The notes beneath the pieces were generated by a model. That model was not told the origin of the DNA, made no database searches, and worked only from the letters and a program-made list of their open reading frames with translations. Positions 33,551-48,000 of a stretch of 64,000 nucleotides of DNA are shown in pieces. The DNA is from Taudactylus pleione (lineage: Eukaryota > Chordata > Amphibia > Anura > Myobatrachidae). The stretch lies in contig JAUIMM010000570.1 in the NCBI GenBank assembly GCA_031769625.1, positions 2,976,001 to 3,040,000 on the forward strand. Reading direction: 5' to 3'. A program made the translations under genes and the position numbers. Within the stretch, counting starts at the first letter, position 1. Each line of letters opens with the position of its first letter.

Positions 33551-34500
33551 TAGGGGTCAGCACAGGCGCCGTACCCCACTCCTCGGACATCACAGACCAG
33601 CTTAAGTGTATACAGCACTGCAAAGACCTGTCAGCTCTATTGTCAAGTATGCCTCATAGTGGGGAAATCACTGCAGGACATCTAAGGACATATGTTATGA
33701 TGAGAAACATCCCCCATCGCTCACATAGCAAAGAAAAAGCATCTTACAGCTGTCATTAAAAGTCAATATTAAAAATTGAACATCTAAATTTAAGGCCACA
33801 GATAATTAGTGACTAACCCCTCAGCCTGCATCAATACAAATACAATAAATGTAACATGTCTCCAGCTGGTTACACTGCATTCAGACAAGGAGAGATAGGG
33901 AGATGTGATTACTGAGCTGGTCAGTTAGGGTCATCCAACTTATTAAGCCTAGACAGTTTATAACAACCAACTCTTACAAGGACAGCCTGGCGAGTACTTA
34001 CACATCAGGTCACTTTGGAGGAGGCTGTGAATCATATAACCTTTTAAACAAAGTTTATAAAAGGTAACAGAGAGGAATGACTCAAAGTGTACAGAGTTAG
34101 GAAGCTCACACTGATTACAGACAGACTGGTACCATTTCATCTACATTACTTGCTGAAACAGTCTCATAGGAGAGTTACCTGTTCCCCTATTTTAGACTTA
34201 ATACCTCACAAAAGTTACAGTAGGTCCTGAATTAAAGCAAATAACAATCCTGCTTACAGCAGTTCAAAAATTACCCATAAGTGCACCAACGATACCACAA
34301 CCACGTGGCGCATATACGGATTTTTCTATTATACGAACTATAAATACGTTGTCTGCATAATCTTAATTACATCTGCGGTGGCAACTCATTTAGCTAATTA
34401 GGAGTAGCGCGGTAAAGAACAATAATGCTGTCCAATTGGAAGTTTATTGATGTAATATAACCTGTCTGTTACTTGATAAGCTATTGGGATCATCTATTTA
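33551..34500. other. Non-coding stretch, nothing recognised
   Basis: AT-rich DNA without a supported gene, array or terminal repeats. Confidence 0.45.
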
Positions 34501-35384
34501 GTCCCGTATTCAATTCGAAGCGAAAAGCCAAGATCCGCTAAAAAGTATTGCTGATTGCGACTTTTCGCCAGGCGGAAACTTACCTCCGTATTCAGTTTCA
34601 TCCACTTTTCGCGTACGTGAAAACGCAATGCAGTGTAATAGGCGAAAAAGATTCGCCTCTGAATAGGTGGAGAAAAAAAGTGCAAATTCGCTATTTAGGG
34701 GGCAAAGGTGGGGAAACCACTCAGCACTCTTGGGACAGCCCCCCCAAAGGAAAACAGTGTAAAAAAACAAAACAAAAAAAAGCGAGGAACACCCCAAAAA
34801 AACACTTTGAAAAAGGGGGCAAAAAAATGCAAAGTGGGGGTACAAACATAAAAAGTAGCGAAATAGACTTTTGGGGCGTCTGCAAGTATGGGTGAGGTGT
34901 TTCTTTGATTGCAGGTGCTTGCTGGAGGTGCGTTTTTTACATTTCTTATAACTTCACTTTAGCAACTTTTAAATATGCTAGCACCCATTTTCAGGTACCC
35001 CAAATATGCCAGGACTACTTATTTTCTCAAAAATATACTGCTTTATGCCATTCTTCACCACTTGTTCAAAGACGCTAATTAGAGGCAATTGTGCAAACTT
35101 AAGTACAGCACCCAAACTGTTTCATTAGGGCTAATCGGGCACTACTACATTGATCACCAATATTTCCACATCTTTTTAGGGGGTTCAGGTTGATTTTCCC
35201 AATTCAGACACCACTTTTCGCCTGTTCTGACTTCGTGTGTCTCCATTTTCGCGTCTTTTGCAATCGAATAGGGCGTATCGCAGGTACGTGCCCGATAAGT
35301 TTCCACAGCTAAAAGACACAATGTAGGTGAAAACTCCAGCAAGCAAAACTTTATCGCCTACGCAAAACTAATTGAATACGGGCC
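34501..35384. mobile_element. Palindromic MITE, CCCGTATTCAATT ends, 884 bp
   Basis: Ends GTCCCGTATTCAATTCG and, read inward from the right, GGCCCGTATTCAATTAG. Subterminal CGAAAAG/CTTTTCGC and GGCGAAA/TTTCGCC words repeat as inverted pairs through the arms. A 3-bp duplication is not exact (TTA / ATA). Harbinger-like by overall form. Confidence 0.7.
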
Positions 35385-35516
35385 ATAATGTTGTCTAATA
35401 TGCAAGAAGAGTTCCAGCTAAATAAAATGTGATTCATTGTATGCACTCAACTATCTAAAAGGAGAACTGGAAGGAGAAGGTTTGTTAACTAAACAATACT
35501 ACAGAGTACCCATATC

Positions 35517-36141
35517 CAGGGCTTAAAGTGGTCCTGGAGAGGTGGTGGAACTCATCTCTCCCTCCGCTTACTCCCCACCCCCGCCACGCTAGTCTAACAG
35601 GCCAAAACAAGTTTGAAAACTGTACTTTACACACACACTATTGTGTATAAAAAACGTTAAAGTAAATGGCAGGTGGCCTGGGGTCCACCTAGGCCCCAGA
35701 AGTTTTGGGGGCTATGACAGTGTGAAATACATTTTAGATGCTTTTTTTTAGCACTCCAGCCATCAGCTGAGAATACAATGTTAGATCACTTAAAAGTTAA
35801 AAAGAAAAAAAAAGTTCTATATAATCAGTGTTATTTTTTTCTGCCGTGCCTCTGAGTTTTTTTATGGGGTCCTCACAAACTAGTCTATGTTACTTTGATG
35901 CCTAATGTTTTTTTGCAACCCCTATGTATTGCCTTCACTTGATTCTTTCCTTACCTATATGCTGGTTTCTCTGAAATGAGGGACCTCTGAAGAAATTGAG
36001 ACTCCCTACTAGGTAGACAGAGAGTGGCTCTCTGTCTGTGGGACTTCTGTGCAGGGACTTGGTGGAGATGGAACTAGTTCCAGCTACCATTAAAGGCGAT
36101 GGAACTCAGTTCCACCCCGTTCCTGCCCACTTTAACCCCTG
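35517..36141. mobile_element. 625-bp non-autonomous hAT element
   Basis: Exact 8-bp target duplications CCCATATC (35509-35516 and 36142-36149). Ends CAGGGCTTAAAGTGG and, read inward from the right, CAGGGGTTAAAGTGG, followed in both by GGAAC and GTGGAAC words. No transposase frame. Confidence 0.94.
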
Positions 36142-36370
36142 CCCATATCTATATAGCATTCCCAAGTCTGCTAAAAAGAGTCCTGGTATCCAAATGACTT
36201 GGGTGGAGGCACTGACAGAATACATAAACTCTATTAACTAAGTATACAGTATATAATGTGTAAAAAATTGTAACCGTGGAAAAAGCACAGCAACATATAC
36301 AGGTGACGTTGAACCCTGGTTTCACATATTTGATATCCGCATATAAGTTGCAGAACAAATCTCACATGAT

Positions 36371-36629
36371 GGGCCAAATGTAATAGAGTGAGAGTTTAGA
36401 AAATGTGAGAGTTTACCAGTAATCTCTCACACTTTTTAAACTTGCCCAATGTAATAGTCTGTGAACAGAGCAAACTCATATATTTTTCAGGCTCAAAAAA
36501 CTCTCACGATTTACACTCTCATCCAGATGTTTTCCCATTTTTAAGATAATATTTGACCAATGTGACAGTGTGAGAGATTACTGCTAAACTCTCACAGTTT
36601 CTAAACTCTCATCCTATTACATTTGGCCT
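36371..36629. mobile_element. 259-bp palindromic MITE, GGCCAAATGTAATAG ends
   Basis: Ends GGGCCAAATGTAATAG and its complement, flanked by GAT (36368-36370 and 36630-36632). GTGAGAGTTTA and complementary TAAACTCTCAC words run through both arms, so the whole element folds on itself. Harbinger-like. Confidence 0.82.
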
Positions 36630-36847
36630 GATATGTGAAAAAATAAGTACTATGATTAATTTCCTATTCTGACATTCTATTCCATTTGTAAACTGAATAA
36701 AATAAAAATATATTGATTCCAATCTGCTACCAACAGAAGACACTTTGTGTCCTGAAAATCAATCTAAAATTCACATGGAAAACAAAGTACTAAAATATTT
36801 TTTTTGTTATCCATTGAAACTGAAGCATTGAGATACTGTACTGAATG

Positions 36848-37128
36848 CAGGGCCGTAACTAGGGTAGTGCCATGGCACAGGGCACCGCAGGGCAGGGGAC
36901 GCTCTTTGGGCATGTCAATTTTCCTGTTTATTATCATTCTCACTTGTAGCTTCCTCTTCTTTTATCCCCAACATCTCCTGGCCTACCCTATCTTTTCCCT
37001 GGTCCTTCCCCATGAGGCCATGGTCATTTTTTCAGGTGCACTCACTTGTGTCCCTAGTTAAAAAATGGGGGGAGGGCCACCAATGTTCTTTCTGGCACAG
37101 GGCACCAAAAAGTCTAGTTACGGCTTTG
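36848..37128 (+). mobile_element. 281-bp non-autonomous hAT element
   Basis: Exact 8-bp target duplications ACTGAATG (36840-36847 and 37129-37136). Ends CAGGGCCGTAACTAGGG and, read inward, CAAAGCCGTAACTAGAC. A second copy with the same interior (TCAATTTTCCTGTTTATTAT, CCCCATGAGGCCATGG) is at 59138-59423. Confidence 0.95.
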
Positions 37129-37384
37129 ACTGAATGAAAACCATTTTGGTCTTGTAGGGGCAAAATATGTACATTAAAAGAGTTAAACAAGAGTTAAATG
37201 TTGCTTATAACTTATATACCATACTACCAATAGAGACTCTTCCTGGCTAGAAATGTAACAACCGTTAGATGGCCAATTTACATACTTAGTACCTACCCTA
37301 CATCCTGCCAGTGATGGTAACCAGCCATTTCTGTAGTCCATTTCCAAAAAAGTCAAATAGATGTAAGAGAAAATGATAAAATTT

Positions 37385-37715
37385 AGAGATGTGCGCTGAT
37401 CCCCATGTTTTGGTTTTGGATCTGGATTTATCTTCGTGTTTTAGTTTTGCAAAACCACCCTGAAGTATTTTGGTTTTGGATCTGGATTTTTTTTTTTTAA
37501 ATGATAAAAAGTTTTTAAAAACAGCTGAAATCATGTAATTTTTGCAATCCAAACCAGAAATTTGGACTTAAAATCCGAATTCCGAAGATTAAAACCGTGA
37601 ATCAGCTTTATCCGGATCTCTTCAGGAGATTAGAACCGCAGCTCGGATCTATCCAGATTCAGAAAATTTGGGTGTATTCAGATTTCTGGAGAACCAAGCC
37701 ATATATCTATGACAT
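37385..37715. repeat. Interspersed repeat rich in TTTTGGTTTTGGATCTGG
   Basis: GAGATGTGCGCTGAT is followed by two copies of TTTTGGTTTTGGATCTGG near 37408 and 37470, then related ATCCGAA/TCCGGATC words. A dispersed MITE-like family is likely; clean ends were not found. Confidence 0.5.
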
Positions 37716-37903
37716 TTTTTTTTTAGCTCCTAATGTGTATTATTTCTTTAGTAGTATTTGAAGTGAAAATATTTTTATCTCAAAAGTAATTTACAACCGA
37801 AAATAGAAAAATAAACTGGTTGATGATTCTTTTCATTTGCTTTGACTTAAGTAGAGCAACCCCAGAAAGTAACCCAATGAGATGGCTACTTCTCACAAAC
37901 GTA

Positions 37904-38382
37904 GGGCCTGATTCAGCACAGATCGCACGGCTAAGTTCGCACGCACCCAGTAGCTGTGAAAACATGCTAATGGATGCAATCGCACAGCAACCGCAGCACT
38001 ATACCAAGACGCCCATCACTGTATAAAGCTGCCCACTTCCCATGACATGCATCTGTAGGACGGCGAAAACATCGGTAACACTGAGTAACATCGGAACCAT
38101 TCGCACAACTTCCTGTCGCCAGCTAGACCTCTGCCAGAGTATACAATCGCAGGGGCTTAATTATGCACGCCCCTGTAACGGCATTCAAACGCACAGGCAC
38201 GCCTGCGTTCCGCCAATCCCCCCCCGCCTCTCTACCCCCAAATGGTCACTTCATGTCACTCATTATGTGATGGGACTGCGTGCTCACTGCAATCACTTCC
38301 CGATCGCAGAGTCCTGTTCATGCACGCATGCGAAGAGTGCAAACATTGACCGAAGCCTTGTGAACCAACCTGAATCATGTCC
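37904..38382. mobile_element. GGGCCTGATTCAGCAC MITE
   Basis: Left GGGCCTGATTCAGCAC, right CCTGAATCATGTCC. The interior GGCACGCCTGCGTTC and the CCCCAAATGGTCACTTCATG segment correspond to the 30545 and 18260 copies. No exact target duplication. Confidence 0.7.
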
Positions 38383-38740
38383 ATAGTACTATGTACATAT
38401 GTACTTTATGTAATGTGTGATGATATAAGGCACCAGGAACAATATACAGTAGATATTATTTTTTACTTTTGTTTTTTTCATTTTACATCTTCTTTTAATA
38501 TGAATTAAATACCTTTCTTTATCCATACAAGCCTTCCTCAGGTTTTCACTATTAGATCTTCATAGGCCAATTCTCCCCTGCAGGTCCCTAGGCCTCAAAT
38601 GGGATTTTTGATGGTAAAATATTGAACTGGATGAACAAATATTTGTGACCAACCCATAAATCCAGAGCCGCATTTAGACATCATGACGCCCTGGGCAGGA
38701 TACCAGATTGGGGCCCCACTCCCTCAAACAATATATATAC

Positions 38741-38742
38741 AG

Positions 38743-38770
<28 letters not shown>
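38741..38770. repeat. (TA)n microsatellite
   Basis: An alternating TA run inside the left arm of the giant hAT element. Confidence 0.9.
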
Positions 38771-38774
<4 letters not shown>

Positions 38775-39088
38775 ATAAAACCTTTGCACTCTCCTTAATT
38801 TGTCAGCCCTGGGGTGCTCTCCAATAGATGTACCACTTCACAGTACAACTTTTGATATATCCAAGAAAGGCAATACTCTCTTAATCTTCGCCACCCAGTA
38901 ATAAAAAGACCAATGCCATATATTACGTCCAGCTATCATAGACAAGTGAAAACAGTTCATACATACTCCATAGTACTTATATTGTCATTGATGGAGTAGT
39001 ACTCCATTATTCTGTGTGTGTGTACATATTTATAAAATCATCTAGTGACATTGTAAAAATTGTGCATATATCCAGTATGTGTCACTAG

Positions 39089-42000
39089 ATGAACAGCTCC
39101 TCATATCCCCTCTTCACAGCCCCTCAACATAGCCCCTCTCACTCATCACAGTCACGTCCATCACAGCTCCTCATATCCCCTCCATCACAGCTCCTCATAT
39201 CCCCTCCATCACAGTCACCTCCATTACAGCTCCTCATATCCCCTCCATCACAGCTCCTCATATCCCCTCCATCACAGCCCCTTCATCACAGCTCCTCATA
39301 TCCCCTCCATCACAGCTCCTCATATCCCCTCCATCACAGCCACCTCCATCACAGCTCCTCATATCCCCTACATCACAGCCCATCCATCACTGCTCCTCAT
39401 ATACCCTCCATCACAGCCCCTCCATTACAGCTCCTCATATCTCCTCCATCACAGCTCCTCATATCCCCTCCTTCACAGACCCTCCATCACAGCTCCTCAT
39501 ATCTCCTCCATCACAGCTCCTCATATCCCTACCATCACAGCTCCTCAAATCCCCTCCATCACAGCTCCTCATTATCCCCTCCATCACAGCTCCTCATATC
39601 CCCTCCATCACAGCCCCTCCATTACAGGTCCTCATATCCCTTCCATCACAGCTCCTCATATCCCCTCCATCACAGTCACCTCCATCACAGCTCCTCATAT
39701 CCCCTCCATCACAGCCCCTCCATCACAGCTCCTCATATCCCCTCCATCACAGCCCATCCATCACAGCTCCTCATATCCCCTCCATCACAGCTCCTCATAT
39801 CCCCTCCATCACAGCTCCTCATTATCCCCTCCATCACAGCCACTCCACCACAGCTCCTCAAATCCCCTCCATCACAGCCCCTCCATCACAGCTCCTCATA
39901 TCCCCTCCATCACAGCTCATCATATCCCCTCTTCACAGCCCCTCAACATAGCCCCTCTCACTCCCCCTCATCAGTCACCTCCATCACAGCCCATCCATCA
40001 CAGCTCCTCATATCCCCTCTTCACAGCCCCTCAACATAGCCGCTCTCACTCATCACAGGTCACCTCCATCACAGCTCTTTCATCACAGCTCCTCATATCC
40101 CCACCATCACAGCCCCTCAACATAGCCCCTCTCACTCCCCCTCATCAGTCACCTCCATCACAGCCCATCCATCACAGCTCCTCATATCCCCTCTTCACAG
40201 ACCCTCAACATAGCCGCTCTCACTCATCACAGTCAAGTCCATCACAGCTCGTCCATCACAGCTCATCATATCCCTTCTATCACAGCTCATCATATCCCCT
40301 CCATCACAGCCACCTCCATCACAGCTCCTCATATCCCCTCCATCACAGCTCCTCATATCCCCTCCATCAAAGCTCCTCATATCCCCTCCATCACAGCCAC
40401 CTCCATCACAGCTCCTCATATCCCCTCCATCACAGTCACCTCCATCACAGCTCCTCATATCCCCTCCATCACAGCTCCTCATATCCCCTCCATTACAGCT
40501 CCTCATATCCCCTCCATCACAGCCCCTCCATCACAGCTCCTCATTATCCCCTCCATCACAGCTCCTCATATCCCCTCCATCACAGCTCCTCATATCCCCT
40601 CCATCACAGCTCCTCATATCCCCCCATCACAGCTCCTCGTATCCCCTCCATCATAGCCCCTCCGTCACAGCTCCTCATATCCCCTCCATCACAGTCACCT
40701 CCATCACACCTTCTCATATCCCCTCCATCACTGCTCCTCATATCCCCTCCATCACAGTCACCTCCATCACAGCTCCTCATATCCCCTCCATCACAGCTCC
40801 TCATATCCCCTCCATCACAGCTCATCATATCCCCTCCATCACAGCCCCTTCATCACAGCTCCTCATATCCCCTCCATCACAGCCCATCCATCACTGCTCC
40901 TCATATACTCTCCATCACAGCACCTCCATTACAGCTCCTCATATCTCCTCCATCACAGCCACTCCATCACAGCTCCTCATATCCCGTCCTTCACAGCCCC
41001 TCCATCACAGCTCCTCATATCTCCTCCATCACAGCTCCTCCTATCCCCACCATAACAGCCCCTCCATCACAGCTCCTCATATCCCCTCCATCACAGCTCC
41101 TCATATCCCCTCCATCACAGCTCCTCATATCCCCTCCATCACAGCCCCTCCGTCACAGCTCCTAATTATCCCCTCCATCACAGCTCCTCATATCCCCTCC
41201 ATCACAGCTCCTCATATCCCCTCCATCACAGCCCTTCCATCACAGGTCCTCATATCCCCTCCATCACAGCCCTTCCTTCACAGCTCCTCATATCCCCTCC
41301 ATCACAACTTTTCATATCCCCTCCATCACAGCCCCTCCATCACAGCTCCTCATATCCCCTCCATCACAGCCCATCCATCACAGCTCCTCCTATCCCCTCC
41401 ATCACAGCTCCTCATATCCCCTCCATCACAGCTCCTCATTATCCCCTCCATCACAGCCACTCCACCACAGCTCCTCATATCCCCTCCATCACAGCCCCTC
41501 CATCACAGCTCCTCATATCCCCTCCATCACAGTGACCTCCATCACAGCTCATCATATCCCTTCTTCACAGCCCCTCAACATAGCCCCTCTCACTCCCCTC
41601 CATCAGTCACCTCCATCACAGCCCATCCATCACAGCTCCTCATATCCCCTCTTCACAGTCCCTCAACATAGCCGCTCTCACTCATCACAGTCAAGTCCAT
41701 CACAGCTTATTCATCACAGCTCCTCATATCCCCACCATCACAGCCCCTCAACATAGCCCCTCTCACTCCCCCTCATCAGTCACCTCCATCACAGCCCATC
41801 CATCACAGCTCCTCATATCCCCTCTTCACAGCCCCTCAACATAGCCGCTCTCACTCATCACAGTCACCTCCATCACAGCTCTTCCATCACAGCTCATCAT
41901 ATCCCCTCCATCACAGCTCCTCATATCCCCTCCATCACAGCCACCTCCATCACAGCTCCTCATATCCCCTCCATCACAGCTCCTCATATCCCCTCCATCA

Positions 42001-45000
42001 CAGCCACCTCCATCACATCTCCTCATATCCCCTCCATCACAGTCACCTCCATCACAGCTCCTCATATCCCCTCCATCACAGCTCCTCATATCCCCTCCAT
42101 CACAGCCCCTCCATCACAGCTCCTCATTATCCCCTCCATCACAGCTCCTCATATCCCCTCCATCACAGCTCCTCATATCCCCTCCATCACAGCTCCTCAT
42201 ATCCCCTCTTCACAGCCCCTCAACATAGCCGCTCTCACTCATCACAGTCAAGTCCATCACAGCTCTTCCATCACAGCTCCTCATATCCCCTCCATCACAG
42301 CCACCTCCATCACAGCTCCTCATATCCCCTCCATCACAGCCCCTCCATCACAGCTCCTCATATCCCCTCCATCAAAGCTCCTCATATCCCCTCCATCACA
42401 GCCACCTCCATCACAGCTCCTCATATCCCCTCCATCACAGTCACCTCCATCACAGCTCCTCATATCCCCTCCATCACAGCTCCTCATATCCCCTCCATCA
42501 CAGCTCCTCATATCCCCTCCATCACAGCTCCTCATTATCCCCTCCATCACAGCTCCTCATATCCCCTCCATCACAGCTCCTCATATCCCCTCCATCACAG
42601 CTCCTCATATCCCCCCTTCACAGCCCCTCCGTCACAGCTCCTCATATCCCCTCCATCACAGTCACCTCCATCACACCTCCTCATATCCCCTCCATCACTG
42701 CTCCTCATATCCCCTCCATCACAGTCACCTCCATCACAGCTCCTCATATCCCCTCCATCACAGCTCCTCATATCCCCTCCATCACAGCTCCTCATATCCC
42801 CTCCATCACAGCCCCTTCATCACAGCTCCTCATATCCCCTCCATCACAGCCCCTCCATCACAGCTCCTCATATCCCCTCCATCACAGCCACCTCCATCAC
42901 AGCTCCTCATATCTACTCCATCACAGCCCATCCATCACTGCTCCTCATATACCCTCCATCACAGCCCCTCCATTACAGTTCCTCATATCTCCTCCATCAC
43001 AGCCACTCCATCACAGCTCCTCATATCCCCTCCTTCACAGCTCCTCATATCTCCTCCATCACAGCTCCTCCTATCCCCTCCATCACAGCCCCTCCATCAC
43101 AGCTGCTCATATCCCCTCCATCACAGCTCCTCATATCCCCTCCATCACAGCCCCTCCATCACAGCTCCTCATTATCCCCTCCATCACAGTTCCTCATATC
43201 CCCTCCATCACAGCTCCTCATATCCCCTCCATCACAGCTCCTCATATCCCCTCCATCACAGCCCCTCCATCACAGGTCCTCATATCCCCTCCATCACAGC
43301 CCATCCATCACAGCTCCTCATATCCCCTCCATCACAGTCACCTCCATCACAGCTCCTCATATCCCCTCCATCACAGCCCCTCCATCACAGCTCCTCATAT
43401 ACCCTCCATCACAGCCCATCCATCACAGCTCCTCATATCCCCTCCATCACAGCTCCTCATATCCCCTCCATCACAGCTCCTCATTATCCCCTCCATCACA
43501 GCCACTCCACCACAGCTCCTCATATCCCCTCCATCACAGCTCCTCATATCCCCTCCATCACAGTCACCTCCATCACAGCTCATCATATCCCCTCTTCACA
43601 GCCCCTCAACATAGCCCCTCTCACTCCCCCTCATCAGTCACCTCCATCACAGCCCATCCATCACAGCTCCTCATATCCCCTCTTCACAGCCCCTCAACAT
43701 AGCCGCTCTCACTCATCACAGACACCTCCATCACAGCTCATTCATCACAGCTCCTCATATTTTCACCATCACAGCCCCTCAACATAGCCCCTCTCACTCC
43801 CCCTCATCAGTCACCTCCATCACAGCCCATCCATCACAGCTCCTCATATCCCCTCTTCACAGCCCCTCAACATAGCCGCTCTCTTTCATCACAGTCACCT
43901 CCATCACAGCTCTTCCATCACAGCTCATCATATCCCCTCCATCACAGCTCCTCATATCCCCTCCATCACAGCCACCTCCATCACAGCTCCTCATATCCCC
44001 TCCATCACAACCCCTCCATCACAGCTCCTCATATCCCCTCCATCACAGCCACCTCCATCACATCTCCTCATATCCCCTCCATCACAGTCACCTCCATCAC
44101 AGCTCCTCATATCCCCTCCATCACAGCTCCTCATATCCCCTCCATCACAGCTCCTCATATCCCCTCCATCACAGCTTCTCATTATCCCCTCCATCACAGC
44201 TCCTCATATCTCCTCCATCACAGCTCCTCCTATCCCCTCCATCACAGCCCCTCCATCACAGCTGCTCATATCCCCTCCATCACAGCTCCTCATATCCCCT
44301 CCATCACAGCCCCTCCATCACAGCTCCTCATTATCCCCTCCATCACAGTTCCTCATATCCCCTCCATCACAGCTCCTCATATCCCCTCCATCACAGCTCC
44401 TCATATCCCCTCCATCACAGCCCCTCCATCACAGGTCCTCATATCTCCTCCATCACAGCCCATCCATCACAGCTCCTCATATCCCCTCCATCACAGTCAC
44501 CTCCATCACAGCTCCTCATATCCCCTCCATCACAGCCCCTCCATCACAGCTCCTCATATACCCTCCATCACAGCCCATCCATCACAGCTCCTCATATCCC
44601 CTCCATCACAGCTCCTCATATCCCCTCCATCACAGCTCCTCATTATCCCCTCCATCACAGCCACTCCACCACAGCTCCTCATATCCCCTCCATCACAGCC
44701 CCTCCATTACAGCTCCTCATATCCCCTCCATCACAGTCACCTCCATCACAGATCATCATATCCCCTCTTCACAGCCCCTCAACATAGCCCCTCTCACTCC
44801 CCCTCATCAGTCACCTCCATCACAGCCCATCCATCACAGCTCCTCATATCCCCTCTTCACAGCCCCTCAACATAGCCGCTCTCACTCATCACAGTCACCT
44901 CCATCACAGCTCATTCATCACAGCTCCTCATATTTTCACCATCACAGCCCCTCAACATAGCCCCTCTCACTCCCCCTCATCAGTCACCTCCATCACAGCC

Positions 45001-48000
45001 CATCCATCACAGCTCCTCATATCCCCTCTTCACAGCCCCTCAACATAGCCGCTCTCACTCATCACAGTCACCTCCATCACAGCTCTTCCATCACAGCTCA
45101 TCATATCCCCTCCATCACAGCTCCTCATATCCCCTCCATCACAGCCACCTCCATCACAGCTCCTCATATCCCCTCCATCACAGCCCCTCCATCACAGCTC
45201 CTCATATCCCCTCCATCACAGCCACCTCCATGACATCTCCTCATATCCCCTCCATCACAGTCACCTCCATCACAGCTCCTCATATCCCCTCCATCACAGC
45301 TCCTCATATCCCCTCCATCACAGCTCCTCATATCCCCTCCATCACAGCTTCTCATTATCCCCTCCATCACAGCTTCTCATTATCCCCTCCATCACAGCTC
45401 CTCATATCCCCTCCATCACAGCTCCTCATATCCCCTCCATCACAGCCCCTCCATCACAGGTCCTCATATCCCCTCCATCACAGCCCATCCATCACAGCTC
45501 CTCATATCCCCTCCATCACAGCTCCTCATATCCCCTCCATCACAGCCACCTCCATCACAGCTCCTCATATCCCCTCCATCACAGCCCCTCCATCACAGCT
45601 CCTCATATCCCCTCCATCACAGCCACCTCCATGACATCTCCTCATATCCCCTCCATCACAGTCACCTCCATCACAGCTCCTCATATCCCCTCCATCACAG
45701 CTCCTCATATCCCCTCCATCACAGCTCCTCATATCCCCTCCATCACAGCTTCTCATTATCCCCTCCATCACAGCTTCTCATTATCCCCTCCATCACAGCT
45801 CCTCATATCCCCTCCATCACAGCTTCTCATATCCCCTCCATCACAGCCCCTCCATCACAGGTCCTCATATCCCCTCCATCACAGCCCATCCATCACAGCT
45901 CCTCATATCCCCTCCATCACAGCTCCTCATATCCCCTCCATCACAGCTCCTCATATACCCTCCATCACAGCCCATCCATCACAGCTCCTCATATCCCCTC
46001 CATCACAGCTCCTCATATACCCTCCATCACAGCTCCTCATTATCCCCTCCATCACAGCCACTCCACCACAGCTCCTCATATCCCCTCCATCACAGCCCCT
46101 CCATCACAGCTCCTCATATCCCCTCCATCACAGTCACCTCCATCACAGCTCATCATATCCCCTCTTCACAGCCCCTCAACATAGCCCCTCTCACTCCCCC
46201 TCATCAGTCACCTCCATCACAGCCCATCCATCACAGCTCCTCATATCCCCTCTTCACAGCCCCTCAACATAGCCGCTCTCACTCATCACAGTCACCTCCA
46301 TCACAGCTCATTCATCACAGCTCCTCATATTTTCACCATCACAGCCCCTCAACATAGCCCCTCTCACTCCCCCTCATCAGTCACCTCCATCACAGCCCAT
46401 CCCTCACAGCTCCTCATATCACCTCTTCACAGCCCCTCAACATAGCCGCTCTCACTCATCACAGTCACCTCCATCACAGCTCATCATATCCCCTCCATCA
46501 CAGCTCCTCATATCCCCTCCATCACAGCCACCTCCATCACAGCTCCTCATATCCCCTCCATCACAGCCCCTCCATCACAGCTCCTCATATCCCCTCCATC
46601 ACAGCCACCTCCATCACATCTCCTCATATCCCCTCCATCACAGTCACCTCCATCACAGCTCCTCATATCCCCTCCATCACAGCTCCTCATATCCCCTCCA
46701 TCACAGCTCCTCATATCCCCTCCATCACAGCCCCTCCATCACAGCTTCTCATTATCCCCTCCATCACAGCTCCTCATATCCCCTCCATCACAGCTCCTCA
46801 TATCCCCTCCATCACAGCTCCTCATATCCCCCCATCACAGCCCGTCCTTCACAGCTCCTCATATCCCCTCCATCACAGCCCCTCCATCACAGCTCCTCAT
46901 ATCCCCTCCATCACAGTCCCCTCCATCACACCTCCTCATATCCCCTCCATCACAGCCCCTCCATCACAGCTCCTCATATTCCCTCCATCACAGCCCCTCC
47001 ATCACAGCTCCTCATTATCCCCTCCATCACAGCCCCTCCATCACAGCTCCTCATATCCCCTCCATCACAGCTCCTCATATCCCCTCCATCACAGTCACCT
47101 CCATCACAGCTCATCATATCCCCTCTTCACAGCCCCTCAACATAGCCCCTCTCACTCCCCCTCATCAGTCACCTCCATCACAGCCCATCCATCACAGCTC
47201 CTCATATCCCCTCTTCACAGCCCCTCAACATAGCCGCTCTCACTCATCACAGTCACCTCCATCACAGCTCATTCATCACAGCTCCTCATATCCCCACCAT
47301 CACAGCCCCTCAACATAGCCCCTCTCACTCCCCCTCATCAGTCACCTCCATCACAGCCCATCCATCACAGCTCCTCATATCCCCTCTTCACAGCCCCTCA
47401 ACATAGCCGCTCTCACTCATCACAGTCACCTCCATCACAGCTCTTCCATCACAGCTCATCATATCCCCTCCATCACAGCTCCTCATATCCCCTCCATCAC
47501 AGCCACCTCCATCACAGCTCCTCATATCCCCTCCATCACAGCCCCTCCATCACAGCTCCTCATATCCCCTCCATCACAGCCACCTCCATCACATCTCCTC
47601 ATATCCCCTACATCACAGTCACCTCCATCACAGCTCCTCATATCCCCTCCATCACAGCTCCTCATATCCCCTCCATCACAGCTCCTCATATCACCTCCAT
47701 CACAGCCCCTCCATCACAGCTCCTCATTATCCCCTCCATCACAGCTCCTCATATCCCCTCCATCACAGCTCCTCATATCCCCTCCATCACAGCTCCTCAT
47801 ATCCCCCCATCACAGCCCCTCCATCACAGCTCCTCATATCCCCTCCGTCACAGCTCCTCATATCCCCTCCATCACAGCTCCTCATATCCCCTCCGTCACA
47901 GCTCCTCATATCCCCTCCATCACAGCCACCTCCATCACACCTCCTCATATCCCCTCCATCACAGCCCCTCCATCACAGCTCCTCATATTCCCTCCATCAC

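Noticed and set aside
39089..40039. 316-codon serine/histidine/proline-rich protein
   Set aside because: It is a pure translation of the 24-bp satellite; equivalent frames open on the other strand and in other blocks.
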